Shown piece after piece: positions 16,515-24,351 of a stretch of 40,427 bases of DNA. How positions within the stretch are numbered: position 1 is the stretch's first letter; every line of letters starts with the position of its first letter. Location of the stretch: contig JAPLSP010000691.1 of assembly GCA_026398575.1 (NCBI GenBank), positions 1 to 40,427 on the forward strand, given 5' to 3'. The position numbers and the translations under genes are program-made. The DNA is from Candidatus Sumerlaeota bacterium (GTDB lineage: Bacteria > Sumerlaeota > Sumerlaeia > JADFCT01). The notes beneath the pieces are model-generated. The model searched no databases and was not told the origin of the DNA. It saw nothing but the letters and a program-made list of their open reading frames with translations.

Positions 16515-18035
16515 TCATGTCGCAGCCGCCATCACACGCTCGGCAGTCGCCTCGGCGCGCGAAAACTCGGCGGCGAGGCGGCCTTCGCGCAGGACAAGAA
16601 TCCGGTCCGAGACGCCGAGGACTTCGGGCAACTCGCTTGAAACCATGACCACGGCCAATCCCGCTGCGGCCAGGCGGTCTATCAGGGCGTGGATTTCGGC
16701 TTTGGCGCCTACGTCAATGCCGCGCGTCGGCTCATCGAGGAACAGGACCTTCGGGCGGCGCATGAGCCATTTGCCGAGGATTACTTTTTGCTGATTGCCG
16801 CCGGAGAGCGTCTGAACGGCGGCGCGCAGGTCCGGCGCCTTGACGCCCCATTCGCGCGCCTGATCGCGGCAGGCCTGAAATTGCCGCGCGTCGTCTATCA
16901 CCCCCGCGTGGCTGAAATCGCTCATGGCCGCCATCGCCAGATTTTCCAGAACTGACAGGATCAGCACGAGGCCATGCCGCTTGCGGTCTTCCGGCGCGAG
17001 CGCGAATCCAGCGCGCACGGCATCGAGCGGGGAGCGAATGCGGACCGCGCGCCCGGCGATGCGCACGCTTCCGGTGACGCGACCCGGATGCGCGCCGAAA
17101 AGCGCCTGGAGCAATTCCGTTCGCCCGGCGCCCATAAGGCCGGCGATCCCCAGCACCTCGCCCGCGCGCGCCTGAAAAGAAATCCCCTGAAGGATCATGC
17201 GCCCGGAAACCTCAGCGTCTTCGAGCGATAGGTTTTCAACTTCGAGGATTGTTTGTCCAGACTTGCGTTCGCCGTGCGGAAACATCTCCTTCAAGTCACG
17301 CCCGACCATCGCCTGAATCACCGTGTCGCGCGTCCACTCGCTGGCGGGCTTGCCGGCGATTGTGCGTCCGTCGCGCAGGACCGTGATGCGGTCGGCCACC
17401 TCGAAGACTTCATCGAGTTTGTGCGAGATATAAATCATCGCCAGTCCGCGCGCGCGCCAGTCGCGCATCAGATTCATCAGGCGGCGCGTTTCCTGATCCG
17501 AGAGCGCGGCGGTCGGCTCATCCAGGATCAGGACGCGATTGCGCCGGCGGACAGCCTTGGCGATTTCGACGAGTTGCTGTTCGCCGACGCCGAGCGAAAC
17601 GACTTCAGAGCGCACGTTGATGGAATGGCCCAATTCGCGCATCGCCTCGTCGGCCTGCGCGAACATCCGGTCCCAATCCACGAGGCCGAATCGCGCGGGC
17701 TCATCGCCCAGGAAAATATTTTCGCCGACGGTCAGATGCTTGACCAGCGCCAATTCCTGATGGATGACGCCAATGCCGGCGTCCTCGGAATCGCGCGAAG
17801 AACGAAATCGCGCAGGCCGCCCGTCGAGCAGGATTTCGCCCGCGAAATCGCCGTGCGGATAAACGCCGGAGAGGATTTTGATGAGCGTGGATTTGCCCGC
17901 GCCGTTTTCGCCGACGAGCGCATGAATCTCGCCCGCCCGTACCGCGAACGAAACGCCCTCCAGCGCGCGCACGCCCGGGAAATCCTTAACGATCTCGCGC
18001 GCTTCAAGGATGGGAGAGGTGATGGGAAGGGACAT
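16515..18035 (-). CDS. Sugar ABC transporter ATP-binding protein (XylG/RbsA-like)
   Basis: A 506-residue double ATPase. Domain 1 has Walker A GENGAGKST at about 42-50, the signature-like SLGVGEQQLVEIAKA and Walker B RVLILDEPTAAL. Domain 2 has a degenerate loop (GLMGAGRTEL), LSGGNQQKVILGKWL and VLFLDEPTRGIDVG. This tandem arrangement is specific to the monosaccharide importers (RbsA, XylG, MglA). It energises uptake with the XylH-like permease and XylF-like receptor. The start is taken at 18035; the upstream 75 bases are a GTCCTATACGTCCTAT-type word array with no clear ribosome binding site, so the longer frame from 18110 would encode a periodic peptide and is unlikely. Confidence 0.92.
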   Translation of the reverse strand: MSLPITSPILEAREIVKDFPGVRALEGVSFAVRAGEIHALVGENGAGKSTLIKILSGVYPHGDFAGEILLDGRPARFRSSRDSEDAGIGVIHQELALVKHLTVGENIFLGDEPARFGLVDWDRMFAQADEAMRELGHSINVRSEVVSLGVGEQQLVEIAKAVRRRNRVLILDEPTAALSDQETRRLMNLMRDWRARGLAMIYISHKLDEVFEVADRITVLRDGRTIAGKPASEWTRDTVIQAMVGRDLKEMFPHGERKSGQTILEVENLSLEDAEVSGRMILQGISFQARAGEVLGIAGLMGAGRTELLQALFGAHPGRVTGSVRIAGRAVRIRSPLDAVRAGFALAPEDRKRHGLVLILSVLENLAMAAMSDFSHAGVIDDARQFQACRDQAREWGVKAPDLRAAVQTLSGGNQQKVILGKWLMRRPKVLFLDEPTRGIDVGAKAEIHALIDRLAAAGLAVVMVSSELPEVLGVSDRILVLREGRLAAEFSRAEATAERVMAAAT

Positions 18036-18145
18036 AGGACGTATAGGACGGAGAGGACGAATAGGAGCGGCGAAGAGCAAGGCTATTTCAGAACAACGCC
18101 TTTGAGGCAAAAACTAAGAGATTATTCGCGCAGAGGCGCAGAAGT

Positions 18146-18424
18146 TTAGCTCATCTGCTCTGAGTCCTTATGGCTCGACGCAAAGAGATTCGATTGCTTC
18201 TGTTTGATCTTTTTTATCACCACGGAAAGCGGAACCGCTTTGATTTTTCCTGCTCGATAGGCCGCCACCCGGCTTTCCGCTTCCCTCGCCCACGCGCGTT
18301 CCCAGCTTGGTTCAAGATGATGCAATCCAGCTAAAATGCCATCAACCAGCTCCAGCCGATCCGCCGGCGCAAGCGTCTGAGCTTTCTTCAGAATTTTATC
18401 ACATTGGCTTTCCTTCTTGGGCAT
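18146..18424 (-). CDS. Orphan addiction-module component (CHP02574-type antitoxin)
   Basis: A 92-residue protein. The central APADRLELVDGILAGLHH and WERAWAREAESRVAAYRAGK match the 'putative addiction module component' family (TIGR02574), whose members are usually encoded next to a RelE/ParE-like toxin. No toxin is found on either side: downstream lies the non-coding stretch before xylG, and upstream lies a word array and xylF. The C-terminal 20 residues (IKQKQSNLFASSHKDSEQMS) extend past the usual end, suggesting the original 3' end was replaced. The ATG at 18424 directly abuts the array, and the longer frame through the array is rejected. It interrupts the xylF-xylG order. Confidence 0.72.
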   Translation of the reverse strand: MPKKESQCDKILKKAQTLAPADRLELVDGILAGLHHLEPSWERAWAREAESRVAAYRAGKIKAVPLSVVIKKIKQKQSNLFASSHKDSEQMS

Positions 18425-18589
18425 GGGCCATTCCCCGTTGGACATTGGACATTCCCTGTTGGACATTGGACATTCCCCGTTGGACATTGGACATTCCCCG
18501 TTGGACATTCCCCGTTGGACATTGGACATTGGATTTTGCCTATTTGGATATTGGATATTGGATATTGATCATTGGATATTGGACATTGG
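18425..18589 (-). repeat. CCAATGTCCAAT word array filling the xylF 3' gap
   Basis: Read on the minus strand (the sense of xylF), the array starts two bases after the xylF stop codon. It runs as CCAATGTCCAATATCCAATG, CCAATATCC repeats, then GGGAATGTCCAATGTCC units (TTGGACATTGGACATTCCCC on the plus strand). It continues to the start codon of the next gene. The same words occur after the stops of the lipoprotein gene (27739) and guaB (34131), in the same orientation to the gene. Confidence 0.9.
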
Positions 18590-19738
18590 CTATTTCTTGG
18601 GCCATTGGTCTTTGGGGACGTTTTTATAAACGTCTTCCATCTTGTGCCAGCCGTCTTTGACGACGACGGAAACCATGTTGTCCTTGGTCACGAACTGCGG
18701 TTCGAGGAAGATGGAGGGAACTTTTTTCTGGCCGTTGTCGAGAAGGTTGACCTTGTAGCCGAGCGCTTGAATAATGTTCTCGGGCTTTTCGCCTTTCGCC
18801 AGGCGCACCGCGATCTCGGCGGAAACACCCGCCAGCGTCCGGATCGGCTTATAGACCGTCAGCGTCTGCGTGCCCTCGACGATCCGCTGGCACGCCGTCA
18901 ACTCAGCGTCCTGTCCTGAGAGCGCGACCTTGCCGTCAAGCTGGTCGGCCTTGAGCGCCGCCGCCGCGCCGCCCGCCGTCGAATCGTTCGAGGCGACGAT
19001 AGCGTCCACTTTCTTGCCCTCCGCCTTGAATTTCGTCAGGAGGTTGACGATGCGCCGGCGCGCCTCTTCGCGGTCCCAGTTGTCGAGGAAGGGATCGGCG
19101 AGCACGGTGATTTTTTTGCCCGTCGCCTTCTCGTGTTCGGCGATCGCGCGCAACTGGCCTTCGCGCAAATACTTGGCGTTGTTGTCCGTAGCCGCGCCGC
19201 CGAGCAGGATATAGTTGCCCTCTGGAACTTTTTCCAGAATGCCTTTGGCCTGCAGGTAGCCGACCTTCTCGTTGTCGAAGGTGATGTACAAGTCCACGTC
19301 GCTGTCGCGGATCAGGCGGTCGTAGGCGAGGACGGGAACTTTTTTCTCATGCGCGCTGATAACGATTCGGCTGGCGGTCTTCAGGTTCTTCGGCACGACG
19401 ACCAGCACATTGGCGCCCTGCACGAGCATCGCGTCGGCCTGCTTGTTTTGCCGGTCCTGGTCGCCGTCGGCCACGGCTTTTTTCACCGTTGCGCCAAGCG
19501 ACGCCGCCTTTTCCATGAACATCTGTTCGTCGCGCTGCCAGCGGTTGACGTCGTAGGTTTCCATGAGGAAACCGATTATGATGGAGGCGTCGGCGGCAGG
19601 CGCGGCGGCGGCAGGCGCTGCGGCGGCGTTTTCAGCGGACGCCATGGCGGCCAGCGCCGTCGCGACGGGCGCGGAGACGACAGCGGCTTTCAGGAAATTG
19701 CGGCGGGTCAGGGAGGAATAGGGCTTATGGAGATTCAT
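18590..19738 (-). CDS. xylF: Xylose-type sugar-binding periplasmic protein (XylF-like), Tat signal
   Basis: A 382-residue receptor. A twin-arginine-like signal (TRRNFLKAAVVSAPVA followed by Ala-rich sequence) directs export. The mature domain starts near DASIIIGFLMETYDVNRWQR, typical of the D-xylose binding protein XylF, and continues with KQADAMLVQGANVLVVVPKN, VPVLAYDRLIRDSDVDLYIT and ASNDSTAGGAAAAL. These are the periplasmic-binding-protein type I segments that line the sugar pocket. It would deliver sugar to the XylG- and XylH-like proteins encoded downstream. The ATG at 19738 has GAGGT upstream. A RhaT-like symporter gene lies 126 bp upstream on the same strand. Export of a binding protein by Tat rather than Sec is unusual. 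Confidence 0.92.
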   Translation of the reverse strand: MNLHKPYSSLTRRNFLKAAVVSAPVATALAAMASAENAAAAPAAAAPAADASIIIGFLMETYDVNRWQRDEQMFMEKAASLGATVKKAVADGDQDRQNKQADAMLVQGANVLVVVPKNLKTASRIVISAHEKKVPVLAYDRLIRDSDVDLYITFDNEKVGYLQAKGILEKVPEGNYILLGGAATDNNAKYLREGQLRAIAEHEKATGKKITVLADPFLDNWDREEARRRIVNLLTKFKAEGKKVDAIVASNDSTAGGAAAALKADQLDGKVALSGQDAELTACQRIVEGTQTLTVYKPIRTLAGVSAEIAVRLAKGEKPENIIQALGYKVNLLDNGQKKVPSIFLEPQFVTKDNMVSVVVKDGWHKMEDVYKNVPKDQWPKK

Positions 19739-19864
19739 GGCTCGACCTCGTGAGATGGATGAAGACGGATTTGACACGAATATCATCTTCTAAAGAGGAG
19801 TTTGCCGAAGCGGCATGGAAGAATCAAGCTGGAAGATGCCACATGCGAAGCATTTTTTTGCGCT

Positions 19865-21025
19865 TCATTTTGCCGGAGCGGCCTTTTCCGGCGCGCCGCC
19901 CTGCGTTTTCGCCGGAGCATTCTTTTCCACGGCAGGCTTCGGCTCGGCGCCCTTTTGCGCCTTCGCGTATTCGCCCTGCATGTAGTTGCCGCGCGCAAGC
20001 AGGCTGACGCCGACAACGAGAACCAGAATGCCCGTCGCGATCCATTGCATGCTCTGTTTGCTCGCGCCTTTCCATTCCCGGGTCAGGAAGCCGTTCACGT
20101 TGCCGATGATGATGGCGAAAGACATGAAGACCGCGTAGCCAACTGCACCGCCCAGTTCGCCAAGATAGGATGCGCCGATTCCATAGAAAAGAATAGCGCC
20201 GTCGTGAAGGAGCGACATGATGAAGGCGATCAGCAGCGTCAGGCCGATGCCTGGCGCCGCGAGCGTTCCCCAGGTTTTGTTGACGGTGAGTTTATAGACG
20301 CAATAGCCGCAGGCTGAAAACGCTCCGCCCCACAACGCCAACGCCGTCACCACGAAGGCCGCGCGCCAGCCGGCATTACCGTACGGCTGGCCCATTGATA
20401 TCTTCATTACGCCGCCACCGTAGTTGAACGCGAGCGAGTAACACGCGCAGAGAATTCCTGACACAAAGGCGAGCGTCATGCCCTTGACGATCGTCACACT
20501 TTGCGGCTCGGAGGCTTTCGCCCCTTTCGCGGCGGCGTCGCTGGCCTGCTGGCTCTTCGATTTCAGGATGCCCGCCCGCCCGCAAACGACTACGCCCAGG
20601 ATGCAGACTACCACGCCGCTCATGATGACGTATCCATGCGCCGTGAGCAGCTGTTCGGGATGGAAAATGGCAAAAGGCCCCATGCCGCCGAAAGCGATCT
20701 GTGCGCCGTAGTTGATCGCATACGCCAGCGACAGGCCGATGAAGGCAAAGCTCAGCCCAAGCGTCATCGAGCCTAGACCCCAAAGGAATCCGAACAATAG
20801 CGGCAGGATGACGACATTCCATCCGGCGCCGGCGCAGGTGGCGAACAGCCCCTTGGCGACCAGCGGAAACACCGTCACGGGAAGCAGGATCGTGACAAAG
20901 AAAAAGAACGGCCCCCAGAGCGTCTCCCAAGGCGTGCCCTTCTTGACGAATTTGCTCGGCAGCCCGAAGCATCCGCCACAGGCGGCGCCCAGGAGCAGGA
21001 GCGTGAATCCAAAGATTCCTTCCAT
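19865..21025 (-). CDS. L-rhamnose/H+ symporter-like permease (RhaT family)
   Basis: A membrane protein of about 386 residues with ten hydrophobic spans. RhaT-type landmarks are the N-terminal CGGCFGLPSKFVKK, GFLWGLGSMTLGLSFAFIGLS and ALWGGAFSACGYCVYK. RhaT carries L-rhamnose (and L-lyxose) with a proton. GGGAGGAAAC lies just before the ATG at 21025. An Ala/Lys/Pro-rich soluble tail of about 35 residues follows the last span and is not usual for the family. It sits between a UroD-like gene and the xylF-like gene, so two uptake routes for sugars are side by side. The true substrate could be another deoxysugar. Confidence 0.88.
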   Translation of the reverse strand: MEGIFGFTLLLLGAACGGCFGLPSKFVKKGTPWETLWGPFFFFVTILLPVTVFPLVAKGLFATCAGAGWNVVILPLLFGFLWGLGSMTLGLSFAFIGLSLAYAINYGAQIAFGGMGPFAIFHPEQLLTAHGYVIMSGVVVCILGVVVCGRAGILKSKSQQASDAAAKGAKASEPQSVTIVKGMTLAFVSGILCACYSLAFNYGGGVMKISMGQPYGNAGWRAAFVVTALALWGGAFSACGYCVYKLTVNKTWGTLAAPGIGLTLLIAFIMSLLHDGAILFYGIGASYLGELGGAVGYAVFMSFAIIIGNVNGFLTREWKGASKQSMQWIATGILVLVVGVSLLARGNYMQGEYAKAQKGAEPKPAVEKNAPAKTQGGAPEKAAPAK

Positions 21026-21045
21026 GATGTTTCCTCCCGATTTTG

Positions 21046-21277
21046 GAATTTTGTGAAATTTTGCAAGGGACCTAAGGGACCCAAGGGACCTAAGGCCATT
21101 ATCGCGCGCCGAACGACAACATGTTGTCGCTCCTTGTGATCCGTGTAATCCTGTAATCCGTGGTCGAATTTTGACCACGGATTACAAGGATTAAACGGAT
21201 ACTGCGTCGCAGAGCGGCATGTTTTTGCAAACAGAGTTTGAAAAAATCCTAGGTCCCTTAGGTCCCTTGTCCTTCGC
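21046..21277. repeat. Second nested element: AGGGACCTA arms around the 107-bp core
   Basis: The outer left arm at about 21046-21096 contains AAGGGACCTAAGGGACCCAA. The outer right arm at about 21240-21277 contains its complement, CTAGGTCCCTTAGGTCCCTT. The core at 21098-21204 is the same 107-bp sequence as at 1717-1823, including GAACGACAACATGTTGTCG and TCCGTGTAATCCTGTAATCC. The outer words differ completely between the two elements. It fills the space between the UroD-like gene and rhaT, on the strand-sense side of the UroD-like stop codon. Confidence 0.87.
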
Positions 21278-22278
21278 TATTTCCGCAACTCCTCCAGCAT
21301 CGCGCGATAGTTTGCGGCGCATACGCCGCGATGGATTGTGTTGCTCGAAGAGACAATCAATCCCGCCGGGCCGGCCTGCGCGATGCAGTCGCGGACGGCG
21401 CTCCGCACTTCCTCTTCCGTCCCTGTGCACAGCACGCCAGCGCAGTCAATGTTTCCCTTCAGGCATATCCTGTCGCCGTATTGTCGCTTGAAATCGGCCA
21501 TGCGGAGTCCCGCGCCAGGGTCAACAGGATCGAAGCAATCAATGCCGGACTCGATCCAAAAGTCCATCACCGCCGTCGGATCGCCGTCGCAGTGCTTGAT
21601 GCAAAACAAGCCGAGGCCTTTGTAGCCGCGAATCGCTTTTGCAAACGCCGGGCCGATGATCTCGAGATACTGGCGCGGATCCATCAACATGCCGTGCGCG
21701 TTGGCGACGTCGTCCGTCGTCGCCACCACCTCGACGCCATATCGCTTCGCGGCTTCGCGCGCAAGCGAGAGGTTGTAGTCCACCACCCGATCGAGCAGCG
21801 CGCGGAAGTGGTCCATCTCGGTCAACATCGCCATCAGGGAATTCTCGTACCCGAGCAAATCCCGCATATCCGACCAGCCGTCGCGCAGATTCAGGATCAC
21901 GGCGCGCCGGCCGTCGAAGCGCGCAATCGCCCGCTCGAGCGTGGCGAACCGATGCGGCGCGGCGGGATCGGGAAACACATAGTCTTCGTGTTTGGAAATA
22001 TCCTGGATGGGATTTCCCATCGTCGCGGGAATCGCGTCGCCGGTCAGCTTGCGTTTGGCGCCCCACTCGTCCACGAAGGTTTTTTCGTCAATCTGTTTGC
22101 GGCTGTAATCCGGGCGGACGTTGATGGCGTCGAGATCGAGCGCCTCGACAATCTCGATCGCATCCGTCTGCCCGGTCAGCGCCTGACCGACGCTCACGTC
22201 AATAAACCACTCGAACGTCGGAACGCGGTCCGGCGTTCCCCGTTTGAGCGCTGTCAGAATTCGTTCTCTTCCGGTCAT
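21277..22278 (-). CDS. Uroporphyrinogen decarboxylase-family (methyltransferase-like) protein
   Basis: A 333-residue protein starting MTGRERILTALKRGTPDRVP, the hallmark start of UroD-fold proteins. It continues with FCIKHCDGDPTAVMDFWIES, CFDPVDPGAGLRMADFKRQY and RICLKGNIDCAGVLCTGTEE, and ends with NTIHRGVCAANYRAMLE. True HemE enzymes decarboxylate uroporphyrinogen. This divergent branch, abundant in Planctomycetes and Lentisphaerae-like genomes and near sugar genes, is more like the MtaA/CmuA corrinoid methyltransferases; its substrate is unknown. The HC and GNID segments are candidate zinc or substrate ligands. No good ribosome binding site is visible before the ATG. It is first in the sugar-uptake run on the minus strand. 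Confidence 0.88.
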   Translation of the reverse strand: MTGRERILTALKRGTPDRVPTFEWFIDVSVGQALTGQTDAIEIVEALDLDAINVRPDYSRKQIDEKTFVDEWGAKRKLTGDAIPATMGNPIQDISKHEDYVFPDPAAPHRFATLERAIARFDGRRAVILNLRDGWSDMRDLLGYENSLMAMLTEMDHFRALLDRVVDYNLSLAREAAKRYGVEVVATTDDVANAHGMLMDPRQYLEIIGPAFAKAIRGYKGLGLFCIKHCDGDPTAVMDFWIESGIDCFDPVDPGAGLRMADFKRQYGDRICLKGNIDCAGVLCTGTEEEVRSAVRDCIAQAGPAGLIVSSSNTIHRGVCAANYRAMLEELRK

Positions 22279-22331
22279 GAGAATTCAGGGGAGACAAAAC
22301 AAATGGCTTCAGTGTTGTCGTTCATGCGCGC

Positions 22332-22502
22332 TCAATGCAGCGGCTTGATTGGGGCTTTCTTTGCGGATAAGTCCACAACTTTCCGGCCATCAATTTTCTG
22401 CTTTGCCTTAAGATATGCAATTAGCGAGTCAATGCTATATCCGTGTTCGCGCGCAATGCTGTCTTTGATCTCCCATAGTTCCCTAATGATTTCGTCGCTC
22501 AT
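22332..22502 (-). CDS. Small antitoxin-like protein partnered with a deleted PIN toxin
   Basis: A 56-residue protein: MSDEIIRELWEIKDSIAREH, then GYSIDSLIAYLKAKQ and GRKVVDLSAKKA. It resembles the small proteins encoded directly after PIN-domain toxins of the YLETSVI type. It also resembles the partner at 37746-37931, sharing an N-terminal IxEEVR/IIREL segment and a terminal VDLSA motif. It begins one base after the restored stop codon of the toxin remnant (22504-22506), so the toxin-then-antitoxin order is preserved. The coding sequence appears intact. Without its toxin it may be a passenger or may still counter a homologous toxin. Confidence 0.68.
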   Translation of the reverse strand: MSDEIIRELWEIKDSIAREHGYSIDSLIAYLKAKQKIDGRKVVDLSAKKAPIKPLH

Positions 22503-22503
22503 T

Positions 22504-22580
22504 TTACGATCCTTTGAGGAATTCCAACGGGGTACAAATTACAGAATTGAAGTTTCAAGATAGACTGACTTGCGTTTCAT
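22504..22580 (-). pseudogene. PIN-domain toxin gene with most of the middle deleted
   Basis: The start is a good ATG with GCGGGGGAAAA upstream, and reads MKRKSVYLETSI, the N-terminus of YLETSVI-type PIN toxins. A stop follows after 13 codons. In the next frame the DNA reads VICTPLEFLKGS and then TAA at 22504-22506, the typical ICTP-x-E C-terminus of the same family, one base before the antitoxin ATG. So both ends of the toxin survive and about 130 codons between them are missing, with a frame change at the join near 22540. An intact relative is at 37935-38411 for comparison. Confidence 0.78.
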
Positions 22581-22761
22581 CGGAAATTTTCCCCCGCTCA
22601 TTTTCTCAAGTGTCAAGAGGCTTCCATCGAATGTCAAATGGCTTTTTAGACGCTTTTGAAAACCGCGGTAGCGCAGTTGAAAAAAAGGGCTGGACGGGGC
22701 GCAAGAGGGGACATACAGTAACGCGCTGATTTGCCTGAAACGGCGCGGAGTTTCTAATTTT

Positions 22762-23148
22762 ATGCCCACGATTACTTTGCTCAAGTCCAAAATTCATCGC
22801 GCCACGGTCACGCAGGCGGACGTGCATTATACCGGCAGCCTGACGCTGGATGAAAACTTAATCGAAGCCGCGGGCATGATGGCTTACGAGCGGGTCGAGG
22901 TGGCCGACGTCAGCAACGGCGAGCGGCTGAGCACGTATATTATTCCCGGTCCGCGCGGCTCGGGCGTGGTGTGCACGAACGGCGCGGCGGCGCTCAAGAT
23001 CGGGGTTGGGGACATCATTATCATCTTCACCTACGCCCAAATGACGCCCGAGGAAGCGCGGACGTTCAAACCGCAGCTGGTCTTCGTGGACGAAAAAAAC
23101 GCCATCGTCAAGGTGGTGGAAAGTGAAACGCACGGGCAAACTACTTAA
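22762..23148 (+). CDS. panD: Aspartate 1-decarboxylase (PanD)
   Basis: A 128-residue proenzyme that makes beta-alanine from L-aspartate for pantothenate and coenzyme A. The self-cleavage site is clear: YTGSLTLD, with the Gly25-Ser26 bond giving the pyruvoyl group. MPTITLLKSKIHRATVTQAD and NGAAALKIGVGDIIIIF are typical of the family, and the length is normal. The ribosome binding site is weak (GGAG about 14 bases upstream). It lies alone between toxin-antitoxin debris and hisB. The 181-bp gap before it holds no gene. Its TAA stop is also the first bases of an AAAATG word array. Confidence 0.95.
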   Translation: MPTITLLKSKIHRATVTQADVHYTGSLTLDENLIEAAGMMAYERVEVADVSNGERLSTYIIPGPRGSGVVCTNGAAALKIGVGDIIIIFTYAQMTPEEARTFKPQLVFVDEKNAIVKVVESETHGQTT

Positions 23149-23372
23149 TGTAAAATGAAGAATGAGAAATGAGAAATGTAAAATGAAAGGCAGACGCGAA
23201 ACAAATAATGTAAAATGCAAAATGTAAAATGAGAAATGTAAAATGAAAGGAAGACGCGGAGCTTTAGTTGCGCCCACGCGAAACGAATAAGAGAACCTTC
23301 AGATCTTTGCTATATTGCCGGACGCGGATTTCATTTTACATTTCTCATTTTGCATTTTACATTTTACATTGA
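23146..23372 (+). repeat. AAAATG word-array hairpin between panD and hisB
   Basis: The left part (23146 to about 23255) begins at the panD stop as TAATGTAAAATG and repeats GAGAAATGTAAAATGAAAGG-type words twice, each ending in GACGCG. A core at about 23266-23336 has CACGCGAAACGAAT, CCTTCAGATC and TTGCCGGACGCGGATTTC. The right arm (about 23331-23372) is the complement, CATTTTACATTTCTCATTTTGC and onward, ending 12 bases before the hisB ATG. The same architecture and core occur at 25394-25572. Confidence 0.9.
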
Positions 23373-23384
23373 GTGTATTTCGCC

Positions 23385-23975
23385 ATGACTGCTCGCACCA
23401 GCGCCATCGAGCGCGCCACCAAAGAAACCCAGCTCAAACTCTCGCTGAACCTGGACGGATCGGGCCGGTTCGAGGGAAGCGTGGGCGTGCCTTTTCTCGA
23501 ACACATGCTCGACCTGATGACCCGCCAGGCGCTGTTCGATCTGACGATCGGCGGCAAAGGCGATCTGGCCGTGGACGCGCATCATACCGTCGAGGATTTG
23601 GGCATCTGCCTGGGACAGGCGTTGAAGGAAGCCCTGGGCGACAAGTCGGGCATCCAGCGCTTCGGCGAGGCGAACGTGCCGATGGAAGAGGCGTTGGGAT
23701 TTGTCGCGCTGGACGCGTGCAACCGTCCATTCCTGGCATTTAAGGCGGATTTGCCAAAAACCAAGGTCGGGGATTTTGACGTCGAGCTGATCGAAGAATT
23801 TATCCGCGCCTTCGTCGTCAACGCCGGTCTGACGGCGCATTTCAGGCTGGAATATGGATCGAACCTGCATCACTGCGCCGAGGCGCTGTTCAAGGCGCTG
23901 GGCCGCGCGCTGGGACAAGCCGTCGCCCGCAACCCGCGGATCAAGGGTCCGCACTCGACCAAAGGAATACTGTAG
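23385..23975 (+). CDS. hisB: Imidazoleglycerol-phosphate dehydratase (HisB)
   Basis: A 196-residue enzyme from the ATG at 23385; a start at 23373 would read into the repeat array. It performs the dehydration of imidazoleglycerol phosphate in histidine synthesis. Manganese-binding motifs are visible: FLEHMLDLM at about 38-46, DAHHTVEDLGICLG at 64-77 and, in the second half, LHHCAEALFKALGRALG. It is monofunctional, with no HAD phosphatase domain. No other his genes are in the window, so the pathway is scattered or lies outside. Its promoter may lie in the core of the preceding repeat (a TATATT at about 23310), which is only a suggestion. Confidence 0.95.
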   Translation: MTARTSAIERATKETQLKLSLNLDGSGRFEGSVGVPFLEHMLDLMTRQALFDLTIGGKGDLAVDAHHTVEDLGICLGQALKEALGDKSGIQRFGEANVPMEEALGFVALDACNRPFLAFKADLPKTKVGDFDVELIEEFIRAFVVNAGLTAHFRLEYGSNLHHCAEALFKALGRALGQAVARNPRIKGPHSTKGIL

Positions 23976-24027
23976 TGAATATCTGAATTTCCATTCTGTT
24001 TTCCCTATGGAAGGAGGCCATATACCT

Positions 24028-24270
24028 ATGCATGCAATCATCATGGAAAATATGCCGGATGACTTATATGATGTCATTGAGCAGCGCGCTCAACGGGATC
24101 ATCGAGCGGTTAGTGATGAAATCATGACGTGTTTGCAGGAGGCGATTTTGCGCATTGATCCCTTGCAGGAAGAAATCATGATGAATCAAGCTCAGGGCCT
24201 GCGCGAAAAAATTGGCGGCTATCGCACCGATCAGGAGATAACCTCAATGAAGATTTGGGGACGCTCATGA
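24028..24270 (+). CDS. VapB/FitA-like antitoxin
   Basis: An 80-residue protein with a strong AAGGAGG at 24011-24017. MENMPDDLYDVIEQRAQRDH and RAVSDEIMTCLQEAI form a ribbon-helix-helix DNA-binding domain of the FitA/VapB type, and the tail (IGGYRTDQEI) is where such antitoxins bind their PIN toxin. The next gene overlaps it by ATGA and starts as a PIN toxin, but is cut to 20 codons. The antitoxin therefore seems intact with a dead partner. Confidence 0.75.
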   Translation: MHAIIMENMPDDLYDVIEQRAQRDHRAVSDEIMTCLQEAILRIDPLQEEIMMNQAQGLREKIGGYRTDQEITSMKIWGRS

Positions 24271-24329
24271 TCGTTGTTGATACAAATGTGATCGCGCATC
24301 ATACAGATCATAAATTGGCCCGCTCATGA
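24267..24329 (+). pseudogene. VapC PIN toxin stub (20 codons)
   Basis: The ATG overlaps the antitoxin stop (ATGA). The first residues, MIVVDTNVIAH, are the canonical VapC N-terminus with the first catalytic Asp. After about 13 residues the similarity stops, and a TGA follows at 24327-24329. A 250-bp palindromic element starts about 25 bp later, which suggests that its arrival or a linked deletion removed the rest of the toxin. Confidence 0.75.
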
Positions 24330-24351
24330 TTTGTTCGCATATGACCTGTCC

